Positions 18,882-27,491 of a stretch of 58,111 nucleotides of DNA are shown here, piece by piece; position 1 is the first letter of the stretch; each line of letters begins with the position of its first letter. The stretch spans positions 442,502-500,612 of the forward strand of contig UBZP01000014.1 in the NCBI GenBank assembly GCA_900469965.1, given 5' to 3'. Both the position numbers and the translations under genes were made by a program. The DNA comes from Hyphomicrobiales bacterium. GTDB taxonomy: Bacteria > Pseudomonadota > Alphaproteobacteria > Rhizobiales > Rhizobiaceae. The notes under the pieces were generated by a model. That model did no database searches. It was given only the letters and a program-made list of their open reading frames with translations, and was not told the DNA's origin.

Positions 18882-19082
18882 CTATCTGACGGCGGCACCA
18901 ACGAGCGCAGTCGCGACATCGTCAAGGGGTATCGGAACATCGATGCTTGGCCCGCCAGCTCCCTCGCTGAAGGCAGAGACGTAGACCCTTGTTCCCGTCC
19001 CGTGGCGCTTTATCGCTACGACCTGGTCCGGATTGATGTAGACCTGATCTTCTTCGCTGATCCTAAAATGTACGAGTCTCAT
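18882..19082 (-). CDS. Small orphan, 66 aa
   Basis: This 66-residue protein (MRLVHFRISEEDQVYINPDQ onward) has a beta-rich start and the phrase GGPSIDVPIPLDDV followed by an alanine-rich helix. The YINPDQVVAI phrase is similar to small phage and flagellar FlbD-like beta proteins. GGAGG lies 5 bases before the ATG at 19082. It is divergent from the HNH gene. Function unknown. Confidence 0.65.
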   Translation of the reverse strand: MRLVHFRISEEDQVYINPDQVVAIKRHGTGTRVYVSAFSEGAGGPSIDVPIPLDDVATALVGAAVR

Positions 19083-19162
19083 GCCATCCTCCAAGGTTGG
19101 AAGCCTTTGGGAAATAGATCAGCAGAAGCCGCGGAACACTGCAAGCTGCATCGGTCGACCTG

Positions 19163-19489
19163 ATGGCACGTAACACCTACTACCGCTCCCCACATTGGCG
19201 AGCGCTGAAGAAGGCGACCCACGAACGGGACGGATGGCGCTGCATCGTACCTGGCTGCCAGACACCAACACACCGACTCACCTGCGATCACGTCAAGCGC
19301 CGCCCGAACTCCGATCACCCGACAGCCTATGACGTGCTGAGCAACACCCGGACGCTCTGCGGCTACCACGACGCCTTTGTGAAGGAGACGGCGGCAGGGA
19401 AGCGCAGGCAGGATGGCAGACTGATCGTAAGGGGCGCCCGATCTGACGGGACGCCGCTCGACCCGAACCATCCATGGCACCGCGGATGA
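19163..19489 (+). CDS. HNH endonuclease, packaging-associated
   Basis: This 108-residue HNH nuclease has paired cysteines (RDGWRCIVPGC, residues 28 and 33), the core LTCDHVKRR and N..TLCGYH. Such nucleases encoded just before the terminase genes of HK97-like phages assist terminase cleavage of concatemers. Here it is directly upstream of the small and large terminase genes in the late direction, as expected. Confidence 0.88.
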   Translation: MARNTYYRSPHWRALKKATHERDGWRCIVPGCQTPTHRLTCDHVKRRPNSDHPTAYDVLSNTRTLCGYHDAFVKETAAGKRRQDGRLIVRGARSDGTPLDPNHPWHRG

Positions 19490-19617
19490 AGGCACAGACC
19501 CGCAACCACCTCACATGAGGGAGGGGGAGGGTCGCCTTCTAGAGCGGCAAGGGGGCCTGACCATCCGGGGCCATCGTTCGCAGTGGCAAGAAATTTGGAA
19601 AGGGGGAGTTTCGCCCC

Positions 19618-20049
19618 ATGAGCATTCTGACCGCTATCGATGGTGGGGCGGGGACGCCTCCAGAGCCGGATTGGTCCGCGACGTTTTCGGACGCTGCCGA
19701 GGTTGTCCGCGCCCATGAGGAGTGGACCGCGGTTGTCACGGAACTCAAGGAAGCCGAGGCGCTGACCGTAGCAAACGGCCATGCGATTAAGAGGCTTGTC
19801 GTGTTCCGGATCATCTACGACCGCACCGCTGATACTGTGGTGGAACAGGGGGCTGTCGTCCCGGCAAGGAAGACAAAGGTGCCATCGCATTCCGCCTATT
19901 GGACGGTCCTCCGTCAAAGCGCGGAAATTATCGCGGCGGCGGAGGGGGAACTCGGACTTGCACCGACGCGGCGCAGCAAGCTTGTGACCGTCAAGCGGAA
20001 GAAGGCCAAGCCGAGGGCAGCAGATGCCTACACCAGCCGCGCCGGTTGA
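19618..20049 (+). CDS. Terminase small subunit (P27-like)
   Basis: This 143-residue protein has a helical DNA-recognition domain and a very basic tail (RRSKLVTVKRKKAKPR). Its position between the HNH and large terminase genes supports the small-subunit assignment, and its sequence (HSAYWTVLRQSAEIIAAAEGELGL) is like P27-family small terminases. GGGGGAG precedes the ATG. It overlaps the large-subunit gene by 26 bases. Confidence 0.8.
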   Translation: MSILTAIDGGAGTPPEPDWSATFSDAAEVVRAHEEWTAVVTELKEAEALTVANGHAIKRLVVFRIIYDRTADTVVEQGAVVPARKTKVPSHSAYWTVLRQSAEIIAAAEGELGLAPTRRSKLVTVKRKKAKPRAADAYTSRAG

Positions 20050-21832
20050 TCCGACAACCGCCTGGGCGCGGAGTGTCGCGGAAGGGCGGATCGTTGCTGG
20101 CGAGTTCGCGATCCGGGCTTGCCGGCGTCACCTCGACGATCTGGAGAACGGCGACGCGCGCGGCCTGGTGTGGCGCCCGGAAAAGGCAGCCCACGCGCTC
20201 GGGTTCTTCCCGGCGATGCTGACCGTGACGGCCGGCGCCAAGGCTGGCGAGCCGTTCAACCTGCCGAGCTATACGACCTTTGTCGTCGGCTCCTTGTTCG
20301 GCTGGTACCGAGAGAGCGGTCGGTTGCGCTTCCGTACGGCGTGGGTCGAGGCAGGAAAGGGGCAAATCAAGTCGCCGGTAGCGGCTGCCATCGGGCTCTA
20401 CACGCTGGCTTACCGCGGCATCCCCCGCGCCGAATGCTACGCGATCGCGAAGGATCGCAATCAGGCGAACGTGCTGTTCGGTGACGCCGTCGCGATGGCG
20501 AACGCCGAGATGCCAGACCCGGCCTATGAGGGCGAATCTCTCGTCGGCCGCGGCGATCTGCTGCCGCGTGGTACGGGCGACATGACGTGGATGCTTGAGC
20601 ATCCAGCGACGGGATCGAAATTCCGGGCGCTCGCAGGGGACGAGAAGGTCAACGGGCCGCGTCCGTCGTTTGTCGCGGCGGACGAGATCCACGAATGGAA
20701 ATCGGACGGCCCGCTGAAGACGTGGCGCTCTGCCGGCGCGAAGATGCCGGGCGATTTCCTGCTCTGGATGTCGACGAACACACCGGCCGCCGACCAGATC
20801 ATCGCCACCGAGTGGAGCGAGACGCATCAGCGCATCTTGCGCGGCGAGGCTGAGGACGATTCCGCCTTCGCATTCATCGCCAGGGTGGACGCGAAGGACA
20901 AGCCGTTCGAGGACGAAACCTGCTGGCCGAAATCCATGCCATGCCTCGGCATCACGTTCCCGATCGAGAACGTCCGGATCGAGGTCAACTCGTCGCGGCA
21001 TTCGGTCGGGACGCGGCTGCAGACGGAAAGGCTCTACTTCGGCGTGCCGGTGGGCTCGTCGGAATACTGGATCGATTTAGACGCCTGGGAAGGTGTCCAG
21101 CAAAAGGTCGACCTGAAGCAGGCTAAGCGCCGGACGGTGTTCCTGTCTCTCGACCTGTCGAAGAAGAACGATTTGACCGCGCTTGGCATCGGATTCCGGG
21201 ACGACAACGAGGTGCTGCACGCGGCCGTCCGGTACTGGAAGCCAGAATACAAGCTCGCCGAGCGGGCGAAAGAGGACCACGCTCAGTACGTAGAGTGGGC
21301 GGCGGCAAAGCTGATCAACGCCGTCCCGGGCCGCTCTATCGAGTACGATTTCGTGGCCGCTGAGGTCCAGAAGCTGGTCAACGAGTTCGATGTCGAGCTG
21401 ATGGTGGTCGACCCCGCGTTCCTGACGGACTTCCGGCAAGCTTGCGACCGCATAGGCCTTGATACGTGGGTATGGTCGCCGGACGAGGAATATGGCTCCG
21501 GCCTCAAGATCATGATCCACGGGCAAGGCCGGATGGGGATGCAGTCGAAAAAGGCGCTTTGGATGCCACGCAGCCTCCAGCAGCTCGAAGACATGATCCT
21601 GACCAGGCAGATCGCCATCGACGAAAGTCCGGTGACGAAATGGTGCTCCGGCAATGCCGCTATCCAGGCGGACCCGCAGAATAACCGCTTCTTCGTGAAG
21701 AAGGCGCAGCGCGGCAGAATTGACGGCCTTGTCGTGCTGGCAATGCTTGCCGGCGCCAGCGAGGTCGTGGATACGTACGAGGCGCCTGTGTCGCCCTGGG
21801 ATGATCCAAACTTCTCATTGGTGGCAAGATGA
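20024..21832 (+). CDS. Terminase large subunit
   Basis: This 602-residue DNA-packaging motor has an N-terminal ATPase with a variant P-loop (VEAGKGQIKSP, residues about 108-118) and Walker B FVAADEIHEW. The C-terminal RNase H-fold nuclease has acidic residues in LSLDLSKKNDLTALG and RIDGLVVLAML. The P-loop differs from the usual G-x4-GK(S/T) spacing but is in the right place. It overlaps the portal gene by 4 bases. It belongs to the HK97-type terminase group. Confidence 0.93.
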   Translation: MPTPAAPVDPTTAWARSVAEGRIVAGEFAIRACRRHLDDLENGDARGLVWRPEKAAHALGFFPAMLTVTAGAKAGEPFNLPSYTTFVVGSLFGWYRESGRLRFRTAWVEAGKGQIKSPVAAAIGLYTLAYRGIPRAECYAIAKDRNQANVLFGDAVAMANAEMPDPAYEGESLVGRGDLLPRGTGDMTWMLEHPATGSKFRALAGDEKVNGPRPSFVAADEIHEWKSDGPLKTWRSAGAKMPGDFLLWMSTNTPAADQIIATEWSETHQRILRGEAEDDSAFAFIARVDAKDKPFEDETCWPKSMPCLGITFPIENVRIEVNSSRHSVGTRLQTERLYFGVPVGSSEYWIDLDAWEGVQQKVDLKQAKRRTVFLSLDLSKKNDLTALGIGFRDDNEVLHAAVRYWKPEYKLAERAKEDHAQYVEWAAAKLINAVPGRSIEYDFVAAEVQKLVNEFDVELMVVDPAFLTDFRQACDRIGLDTWVWSPDEEYGSGLKIMIHGQGRMGMQSKKALWMPRSLQQLEDMILTRQIAIDESPVTKWCSGNAAIQADPQNNRFFVKKAQRGRIDGLVVLAMLAGASEVVDTYEAPVSPWDDPNFSLVAR

Positions 21833-23097
21833 AATTCCTCGGGTTCAACATCAACCGTGAGACGCGGTCGGCCACCTCGCCGGAAAACCCGTCCGTTCCG
21901 GTGAGTGACAGCAACTTCCTCGCGTTCTTCGGTCTCCAGTCGGCCACCCTTCCGAGCGTCACAATCGAATCCGCGATGACGGTGCCGGCAGTGCTGGCGG
22001 CGGTCACCTTCCTGTCGCGCACCATGGCAGCGATCCCCCGCCATGCGTATCGGCGCACAAAGGACGGCGCCGAACGGATGACCGGCCGCACAGCCATGGT
22101 TCTCCACGAGAACCCGAACCCGGTGATGGACAAGTTCAAGTTTGACCAGTGGTTCTGGCAGCAGGTGTTTACCGGCGGCCGCGGGCTGGCGTGGATCGAG
22201 CGGAACGGCAATCAGGTCGAAGCGCTCTGGCCGATGAACCCGCGCAAGACGACGATTCGGCGAAACGGCTTCTCGCTGGTCTACCGGTACGAGAACAAGG
22301 AGTACCCGGCCGAGGACGTGATTGACGTTCCGTTCTTCCTGAAGGAGGACCAGATCTCGCACCGCGGCCCGATCAGCATGGCAACGAAGGCGATCCAGCT
22401 CGCCATCGCCATGAACGACTACGGCAGCACATTCTTTGCCGGTGGCGGCGTCCCGCCGCTGGCGATGATTGGTCCCGGTGCGCAGGGCAAGAACGTCCAG
22501 CGTGCACTTGCTGACGTTCATGACGCCATCCAGGAGGCGAAGAAGAGCAGCAAGCCGATCTTCCCGGTTCCGGTGGGGCACGAGTTGAAATCAGTCGGCA
22601 TCGACCCGGAAAAGGGTCAGATGACGGACGCGCGCCGGTTCCAGGTCGAGGAGATCGCACGCGCCTGGCAGTTGCCCCCATTGTTTCTGCAGGATCTCAC
22701 GCACGCGTCGTTGAACAATGCCGAGCAGCAGGACTTGCATCTCGTCAAGCACCTGATCGGCCAATGGGTGTCCGCCTACGACGGCGAAATGAACCTGAAG
22801 CTGTTCGGGCGCTTCAGCGGTCGGCAGTACGTGGAACACAATCTGGATGGCCTGATGCGCGGTGACTTCAAGAGCCGGATCGAGGGTATCGCACGCGGCA
22901 TCCAAACTGGACAGCTGACGCCGAACGAGGCGCGCGCGCTGGAGAACCGCCCGCGGCACAAGAACGAGGCTGCCGATGAACTGCTCGTGCAGGGCGCGAC
23001 AGTCGTGCTCGGCCAGCAGCCGGCGACCCCTTCGGCACCGAACACGCCCGGTGCTCGCGACGACGGAGATGAGAATGACCAAGACGCCGGAAATTGA
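21829..23097 (+). CDS. HK97-type portal protein
   Basis: This 422-residue protein forms the dodecameric DNA channel at one capsid vertex. Family features include the SAMTVPAVLAAVTFLSRTMA stretch, WPMNPRKTTIRRNG, and the FQVEEIARAWQLPPLFLQDL segment followed by NNAEQQDLHLVKHLIGQW. Length is typical (390-430). It overlaps terL and protease genes. Confidence 0.93.
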   Translation: MKFLGFNINRETRSATSPENPSVPVSDSNFLAFFGLQSATLPSVTIESAMTVPAVLAAVTFLSRTMAAIPRHAYRRTKDGAERMTGRTAMVLHENPNPVMDKFKFDQWFWQQVFTGGRGLAWIERNGNQVEALWPMNPRKTTIRRNGFSLVYRYENKEYPAEDVIDVPFFLKEDQISHRGPISMATKAIQLAIAMNDYGSTFFAGGGVPPLAMIGPGAQGKNVQRALADVHDAIQEAKKSSKPIFPVPVGHELKSVGIDPEKGQMTDARRFQVEEIARAWQLPPLFLQDLTHASLNNAEQQDLHLVKHLIGQWVSAYDGEMNLKLFGRFSGRQYVEHNLDGLMRGDFKSRIEGIARGIQTGQLTPNEARALENRPRHKNEAADELLVQGATVVLGQQPATPSAPNTPGARDDGDENDQDAGN

Positions 23098-23680
23098 GAC
23101 GCGGTCGCTGGCCGCGCCTGTCGAGGAGCGCGCGGACGGCACAAAGCGGATGGTGGTCGGTTATGCGGCCATCTTCGGCGAGGTTGCGGACATTGGCGGC
23201 TACTTCGATGAGGTGATCGCTCGCGGCGCCTTCACCGAGACCCTGAAAACCGCCGACGTCCGGGCATACTTCAACCACGACAGGGGACGCGTCCTCGGCC
23301 GTGTCTCCGCCGGCACGCTGCGGCTGCGGGAAGATGCGAAGGGCCTGGCGGTGGAGATCGATCTTCCCGACACCTCCGATGGCCGCGACGTCCGCACGTT
23401 GATCGAGCGTGGCGACGTCAGCGGCATGTCGTTCCGGTTCAATGCAGTTCGGGAAATCTGGGACGAGTCCGGCGACAAGCCGCAGCGCACCATCCTGCAG
23501 CTCGAGCTCGGCGAAGTCAGCATCGTGTCGGAGCCCGCATACGATGGCACGTCCGTCGCGCTCCGCTCCCTGGACGCCGCCCGCAAGGAGAAGCGCCAGC
23601 AGAATTTCAACGCCGCCGCCCGACGCGTCGGCATGAAAGTTTCCCTCGACCTGCAGACGCGGGCGAGGAGTAAAGCCTAG
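23075..23680 (+). CDS. HK97-type prohead protease
   Basis: This 201-residue serine protease matures the prohead. His in YFNHDRGRVLGR and Ser in GDVSGMSFRF form the expected catalytic pair, and the ELGEVSIVSEPAYDGTSV segment is diagnostic. The ATG at 23075 was chosen because GGAG is 6 bases upstream; it overlaps the portal gene by 23 bases. An ATG at 23069 would add two residues. Confidence 0.93.
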   Translation: MTKTPEIETRSLAAPVEERADGTKRMVVGYAAIFGEVADIGGYFDEVIARGAFTETLKTADVRAYFNHDRGRVLGRVSAGTLRLREDAKGLAVEIDLPDTSDGRDVRTLIERGDVSGMSFRFNAVREIWDESGDKPQRTILQLELGEVSIVSEPAYDGTSVALRSLDAARKEKRQQNFNAAARRVGMKVSLDLQTRARSKA

Positions 23681-23731
23681 GCCTCGCGCCAAAGCCCAAT
23701 CCCCACAACACATCGTTGAAAGGATGAACCG

Positions 23732-25009
23732 ATGAGCAATCGGATCAAGGAACTGCGCGAGAAGCAGGCGACCATCGTCACCGAAGCTCGCGAACGGCTC
23801 GACCAGATCAATGCGGCCACCGATGAGGCGCGCGCGAAGGAACTGGAAACGGCGCACGACGCGGCGATGGCCGAACATGACCGGCTGGAAAAGCTGATCG
23901 AGCGCGAAGAGCGTCTTGCCAGCCTCGAAAAGCGGTCGGAGGAGGAGCGCGCAAAGAAGCGGCCCGTCTCCAGCAATGACGGCGAGGGCCGCGGCCAGGA
24001 CGATGGTGACAAGCTGGAATACCGGCACGTCTTCCACAAGTTCCTCGCCAGCGGTGCCGATCCCATGGAGCTCACCAGCGAGGAACGCGCCGTGCTGAAG
24101 GCCGGCGTCGTGTCCAAGGAGGAGTTCCGCACGCAGGTTACCACCAGCGGCGGTCCCGGCGGTTACACGGTGCCGGTGGAGCTCGCCGACCAGATCATCA
24201 AGACGATGAAGGACTGGGGCCCGATGTACGACGAGGACATCTGCACCGTCCTCAACACGGCCTCCGGCAACCAGATCAACCTTCCGACCGTTGACGACAC
24301 TGCCGTCACTGCGGAAAAGCACACGGAAGGCACCGCGCTGACCGACGACGGCGGCAAGGACGCGACCTTCGCGCAGAAGCGCCTCGATGCCTACGTCTAC
24401 GACACCGAGTTCGTGAAGTTCTCGATGGAGCTTGCGCAGGATTCCGTCTTCAACATGGAATCCCTGCTGGGCACGCTGCTCGGCGAACGTCTGGCCCGCA
24501 TCGCCAACAAGGAACTGACGGTCGGGGACGGCACCGGGGACCCGAACGGTGTCGCGACGGCGTCCTCGCTCGGCAAGACGGCGGCCGCGACGGCAGCCAT
24601 CACCGCCGACGAGATCATCGATCTGCTGCATTCGGTCAACTCGGCATATCGCCGTTCGCCGAAGGCCCGGTTCATGTTCGCCGACACCACGCTCGCGGCG
24701 ATCCGCAAGCTGAAGGACGGCCAGGGCAACTATCTGTGGCAGATGGGTGACGTGAAGACGTCGCAGCCCGGCACGCTGCTGGGCTACGCCTACAGCATCA
24801 ACGACGACATGGACTCGCTGGCAGCAGCCAAGAAGGTCATGCTGTTCGGCGACTTCTCCAAGTACTTCGTCCGCAAGGTCGGGTCTCCGGTCATCGGCGT
24901 TCTTCGCGAGCGCTTCTGGCCGGATCTCGGCATCGCCGGCCTGATCCGCTTCGATGGTGAGCTCGGCGATACTGCCGCCATCAAGCACCTCATCACGGCT
25001 GCCTCGTAA
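23732..25009 (+). CDS. HK97-type major capsid protein
   Basis: This 425-residue protein has an N-terminal coiled-coil scaffolding (delta) domain of about 115 residues, rich in Glu, Arg and Lys. The mature HK97 fold begins near the RTQVTTSGGPGGYTVPVEL segment, where protease cleavage is expected. The body includes QINLPTVDDTAVTAEKHTEG, RRSPKARFMFADTTLAAIRKL and a YFVRKVGSP E-loop/P-domain region. GAAAGGA precedes the start. Confidence 0.95.
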   Translation: MSNRIKELREKQATIVTEARERLDQINAATDEARAKELETAHDAAMAEHDRLEKLIEREERLASLEKRSEEERAKKRPVSSNDGEGRGQDDGDKLEYRHVFHKFLASGADPMELTSEERAVLKAGVVSKEEFRTQVTTSGGPGGYTVPVELADQIIKTMKDWGPMYDEDICTVLNTASGNQINLPTVDDTAVTAEKHTEGTALTDDGGKDATFAQKRLDAYVYDTEFVKFSMELAQDSVFNMESLLGTLLGERLARIANKELTVGDGTGDPNGVATASSLGKTAAATAAITADEIIDLLHSVNSAYRRSPKARFMFADTTLAAIRKLKDGQGNYLWQMGDVKTSQPGTLLGYAYSINDDMDSLAAAKKVMLFGDFSKYFVRKVGSPVIGVLRERFWPDLGIAGLIRFDGELGDTAAIKHLITAAS

Positions 25010-25023
25010 GCGGCACCACACGA

Positions 25024-25045
25024 GCGGGCGGCTTCGGCCGCTCGC
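25024..25045 (+). terminator. Stable TTCG-loop hairpin after the capsid gene
   Basis: A 9-bp GC-rich stem (GCGGGCGGC with GCCGCTCGC, one GU pair) is capped by a TTCG tetraloop. It lies 15 bp after the capsid stop, without a T-run. It could partly terminate transcription or protect the 3' end of the abundant capsid message. Confidence 0.5.
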
Positions 25046-25065
25046 CCACTCCCATGGAGGCGATC

Positions 25066-25248
25066 ATGAAAATAAGGATGCTTGTCGGTCTGGCCGGCAA
25101 AGACTTCGCGCTTTCCCCGAACGAGGAGACCGATCGTTTCGACAGCAAAGAGGCGGTGCGCCTTGTCGAGGCCGGTTATGCCGTTCCTGTCGATGAAAAG
25201 CCGACCGAGCGCGCTGTGAAGCCGCGCGCGAACGAGAAACGCGGCTGA
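25066..25248 (+). CDS. Small head protein, 60 aa
   Basis: This 60-residue protein (MKIRMLVGLAGKDFALSPNE onward, with AVRLVEAGYAVPV) resembles small proteins encoded after the capsid gene in HK97-like phages. GGAGG is 7 bases before the ATG at 25066. The stop overlaps the next start by one base (TGATG). Confidence 0.7.
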   Translation: MKIRMLVGLAGKDFALSPNEETDRFDSKEAVRLVEAGYAVPVDEKPTERAVKPRANEKRG

Positions 25249-25913
25249 TGACCGCCTCTTTCCTCCAGGTCATCACACCGGCCGAAGATCTGTTGCTGGC
25301 GCCTCTTGCGGCCATTCGCGCCGCCGCCGGTCTCGCCGCCAATGACACGAGCCGGGACGCCGAACTGACAGAGCTCGGCAAACGCGTGTCTGCCGAGATC
25401 ACCGAGGCTTGCCGGATCGCAGTCGGAGAGACGGAGGAAGGAGAGGGCGCTGAGCCCACATTGCGGCAGGAGACGCTCAGGGAGACGTTTTGCGGCTCCG
25501 GCCGGGACGTTCTCATCCTCGCGCGCCGCCACAACGTGAAAATTGTCAGTGTCACGGAGGACGGCCGGCCGGTCACACTGGATGCACGAGCGCTCCGCTC
25601 CGAGCCTGGGCTACTCTACCGGTGGATCGATGGACATCAGTCGTTCTGGACTGCGCGCGAAATCGTCGTCGAGTACGATGCCGGGTTTGAGACGGTGCCG
25701 TTCAGTCTGGCCGGCGTGGTGGTGGACCTTGTCCGTCTCCGGCTCTCGCAGGCCTCGATCGATCCTCTCGTGAAATCGACGCGGATCGAGATCGTCGACG
25801 TTGAGACCGTTCAGACGGATCGCTGGGTCGGCTCGACGCCTGGCGCCGATACGACCGGCCTCCCTCCCGAATTCATGGCCCGGCTGGGGCGCTTCTTCAA
25901 CCCGGTGACCTGA
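25248..25913 (+). CDS. Head-tail connector (gp6-like)
   Basis: This 221-residue protein is in the position of the HK97 gp6 adaptor. The N-terminus is helical (LLAPLAAIRAAAGLAAND) and the C-terminal half carries REIVVEYDAGFETVP, VVDLVRLRLSQ and a terminal LPPEFMARLGRFFNP typical of such connectors. TGATG overlaps tie it to both neighbours. Confidence 0.75.
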   Translation: MTASFLQVITPAEDLLLAPLAAIRAAAGLAANDTSRDAELTELGKRVSAEITEACRIAVGETEEGEGAEPTLRQETLRETFCGSGRDVLILARRHNVKIVSVTEDGRPVTLDARALRSEPGLLYRWIDGHQSFWTAREIVVEYDAGFETVPFSLAGVVVDLVRLRLSQASIDPLVKSTRIEIVDVETVQTDRWVGSTPGADTTGLPPEFMARLGRFFNPVT

Positions 25914-26317
25914 TGCTCCCGCTTACTGACACCCCGGCCGCATCCATCGCGCGGCTTGATGCGTCGCTGTTGCGCCGTGGCGAGGACGTCGTGATCAGCC
26001 GCATGATCAAGCGTTCGGGCGCCAGCGTCAAAGTCGACGTCCCGTGCCGGGCTCTCGTGCGGACGGTATCAGCCGATGAAGTCGCGGGGACGATCGTGCA
26101 AAACGACCTGAAGGTGACGATTTCGCCGACCCAGATCGCGGCGGCCGGTTGGCCCGGGCAGGATGAGAACACCGTGGCCGCCAGCGCCGTTGACCCGCAG
26201 ATGCCACGCGCCACCGATAAGATTGTCATTCAGGGGCGAGAGCGCCAGGTGAAGGTCTCCAAGCCGATCTTGATGGCGAACGTCTGGGTCCGAACCGACA
26301 TGATCGTGGCGGGCTGA
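25913..26317 (+). CDS. Head closure / head-tail joining protein
   Basis: This 134-residue beta-rich protein (RRGEDVVISRMIKRSGASVK, then VSKPILMANVWVRTDMIV) lies between the gp6-like and gp10-like genes, where head-closure proteins occur. The assignment rests mainly on position. One-base TGATG overlaps occur at both ends. Confidence 0.65.
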   Translation: MLPLTDTPAASIARLDASLLRRGEDVVISRMIKRSGASVKVDVPCRALVRTVSADEVAGTIVQNDLKVTISPTQIAAAGWPGQDENTVAASAVDPQMPRATDKIVIQGRERQVKVSKPILMANVWVRTDMIVAG

Positions 26318-27030
26318 TGGCTGGGTTTGAGGCGTTTGATCGCGAGCTGCGTCTCGCGACGGCCGGCCTGGAGCCGGAGGCGATCCGAAAGGAGCTCGCT
26401 GCCTTCGCCAAGCGCAGCGTGTCCGAAATCATCACGTCCGGCCGGGCGAGCCCGCGCTTCGAGCGGTATGTGAATAGCCGGCGCGGCTTGCCTGAGGAGG
26501 CGGTGCAGCTTCCCGGCCCGATCGTCTATGAGTTTTCGCTCTGGGAGCCGATCATCACGTTCGCGCTCGAGGAGTTGCGCAAGCGGTCACCAGTCAAGAG
26601 CGGCCGCTTCCGGAACTCCTTCATCGTCATCGTGAACCGGGCGATCGTCACCAACTTCGATCGCATCGGGCCTGAGGACGAAGTGATCATCACGAACTTC
26701 CAGCCCTACATCCGGAAGGCTGAAAGCGGCGTCCTCGGCACGAAGCGATTTGCCATCTTCGACGGCACCAAGCGGACCTTGGCGCGGACGTTCGGCAATG
26801 AGGGACGCAATTCGGCGGCCTTCAGCTTCGAGACGCGCTGGCTGGAGCTCGGATCAGGCATTCACCCGGACATGCCGTACATCCTGAAGGGAAGCCACAC
26901 AGGCGGTGCCGCGGCTACGAACAACCGGTCGAGCGCGTTCCGGGCCGGTCGCACCACGCTCGCCCCACGCAGAAACCGGCAGGCAGGCACGCCGATCACC
27001 TATCCCGCCGTCGTCATCAATCAGGTCTGA
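26317..27030 (+). CDS. HK97 gp10-like tail-completion protein
   Basis: This 237-residue protein contains the RSPVKSGRFRNSFIVIVN motif typical of gp10-like and minor tail proteins, and an aromatic ITNFQPYIRKAE segment. It is longer than usual for the family because of an N-terminal helical part and an Arg-rich tail. It lies between the head-closure and tail-terminator genes. Confidence 0.72.
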   Translation: MAGFEAFDRELRLATAGLEPEAIRKELAAFAKRSVSEIITSGRASPRFERYVNSRRGLPEEAVQLPGPIVYEFSLWEPIITFALEELRKRSPVKSGRFRNSFIVIVNRAIVTNFDRIGPEDEVIITNFQPYIRKAESGVLGTKRFAIFDGTKRTLARTFGNEGRNSAAFSFETRWLELGSGIHPDMPYILKGSHTGGAAATNNRSSAFRAGRTTLAPRRNRQAGTPITYPAVVINQV

Positions 27031-27033
27031 CCC

Positions 27034-27462
27034 ATGGCAAGTCCCGCGACGTTCGACGCCTTCGAGAACCGTTTGAAGACGGCTTGGGCGGCAACCCCAC
27101 TCGTCTTCGAAAATGAGTTCGCGCAACCCCTTCTCGATGCCGGCGCGCCGTTCGTCTTTGTTGAGATCTACGGCGACAGCTACGCGCAGGAGACTTTCGG
27201 AGCGCCGCAGGCGAACCAGTTCCTCGAGGAAGGCGTCACCAATCTTCATGTTATGACCAAGTCGGGCGAAGGCAGTCGCCAGGCGCGCGTTTGGGCAAAC
27301 GATCTTCTGAACCTCTTTCGCGAGCAACCGATCGGCTCGCTGTTCATGCCGGAAATGTCGATCGGAGCGGGTGAGCCCGGGCAGGACTTCCCCGGCTACT
27401 TCTCGATCGCTGCGACAATCCGCTGGTATCGCCGCGACGCTACCAGCCTTCCCACGCCGTAA
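27034..27462 (+). CDS. Tail terminator protein (DUF4128-like)
   Basis: This 142-residue protein (PFVFVEIYGDSYAQETFGA, then WANDLLNLFREQPIG) matches tail-terminator proteins in plan and sits just before the tail tube gene. It should cap the tail tube and join it to the head. The gap to the preceding gene is 3 bp. Confidence 0.72.
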   Translation: MASPATFDAFENRLKTAWAATPLVFENEFAQPLLDAGAPFVFVEIYGDSYAQETFGAPQANQFLEEGVTNLHVMTKSGEGSRQARVWANDLLNLFREQPIGSLFMPEMSIGAGEPGQDFPGYFSIAATIRWYRRDATSLPTP

Positions 27463-27491
27463 CGCGGCACCCTCAACCACAGGAGCTTACC

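Noticed and set aside
18741-19163. 140-aa plus-strand ORF
   Set aside because: An internal start MPWELIGPDGEPIKI looks coding-like, but most of the frame is antisense to the better-supported 66-aa gene at 18882-19082. A short remnant cannot be excluded.
20024-21832. Possibility that the large terminase is inactive because of its unusual P-loop
   Set aside because: The AGKGQIKS sequence is at the right place with a normal Walker B and nuclease motifs; HK97-type terminases vary here.
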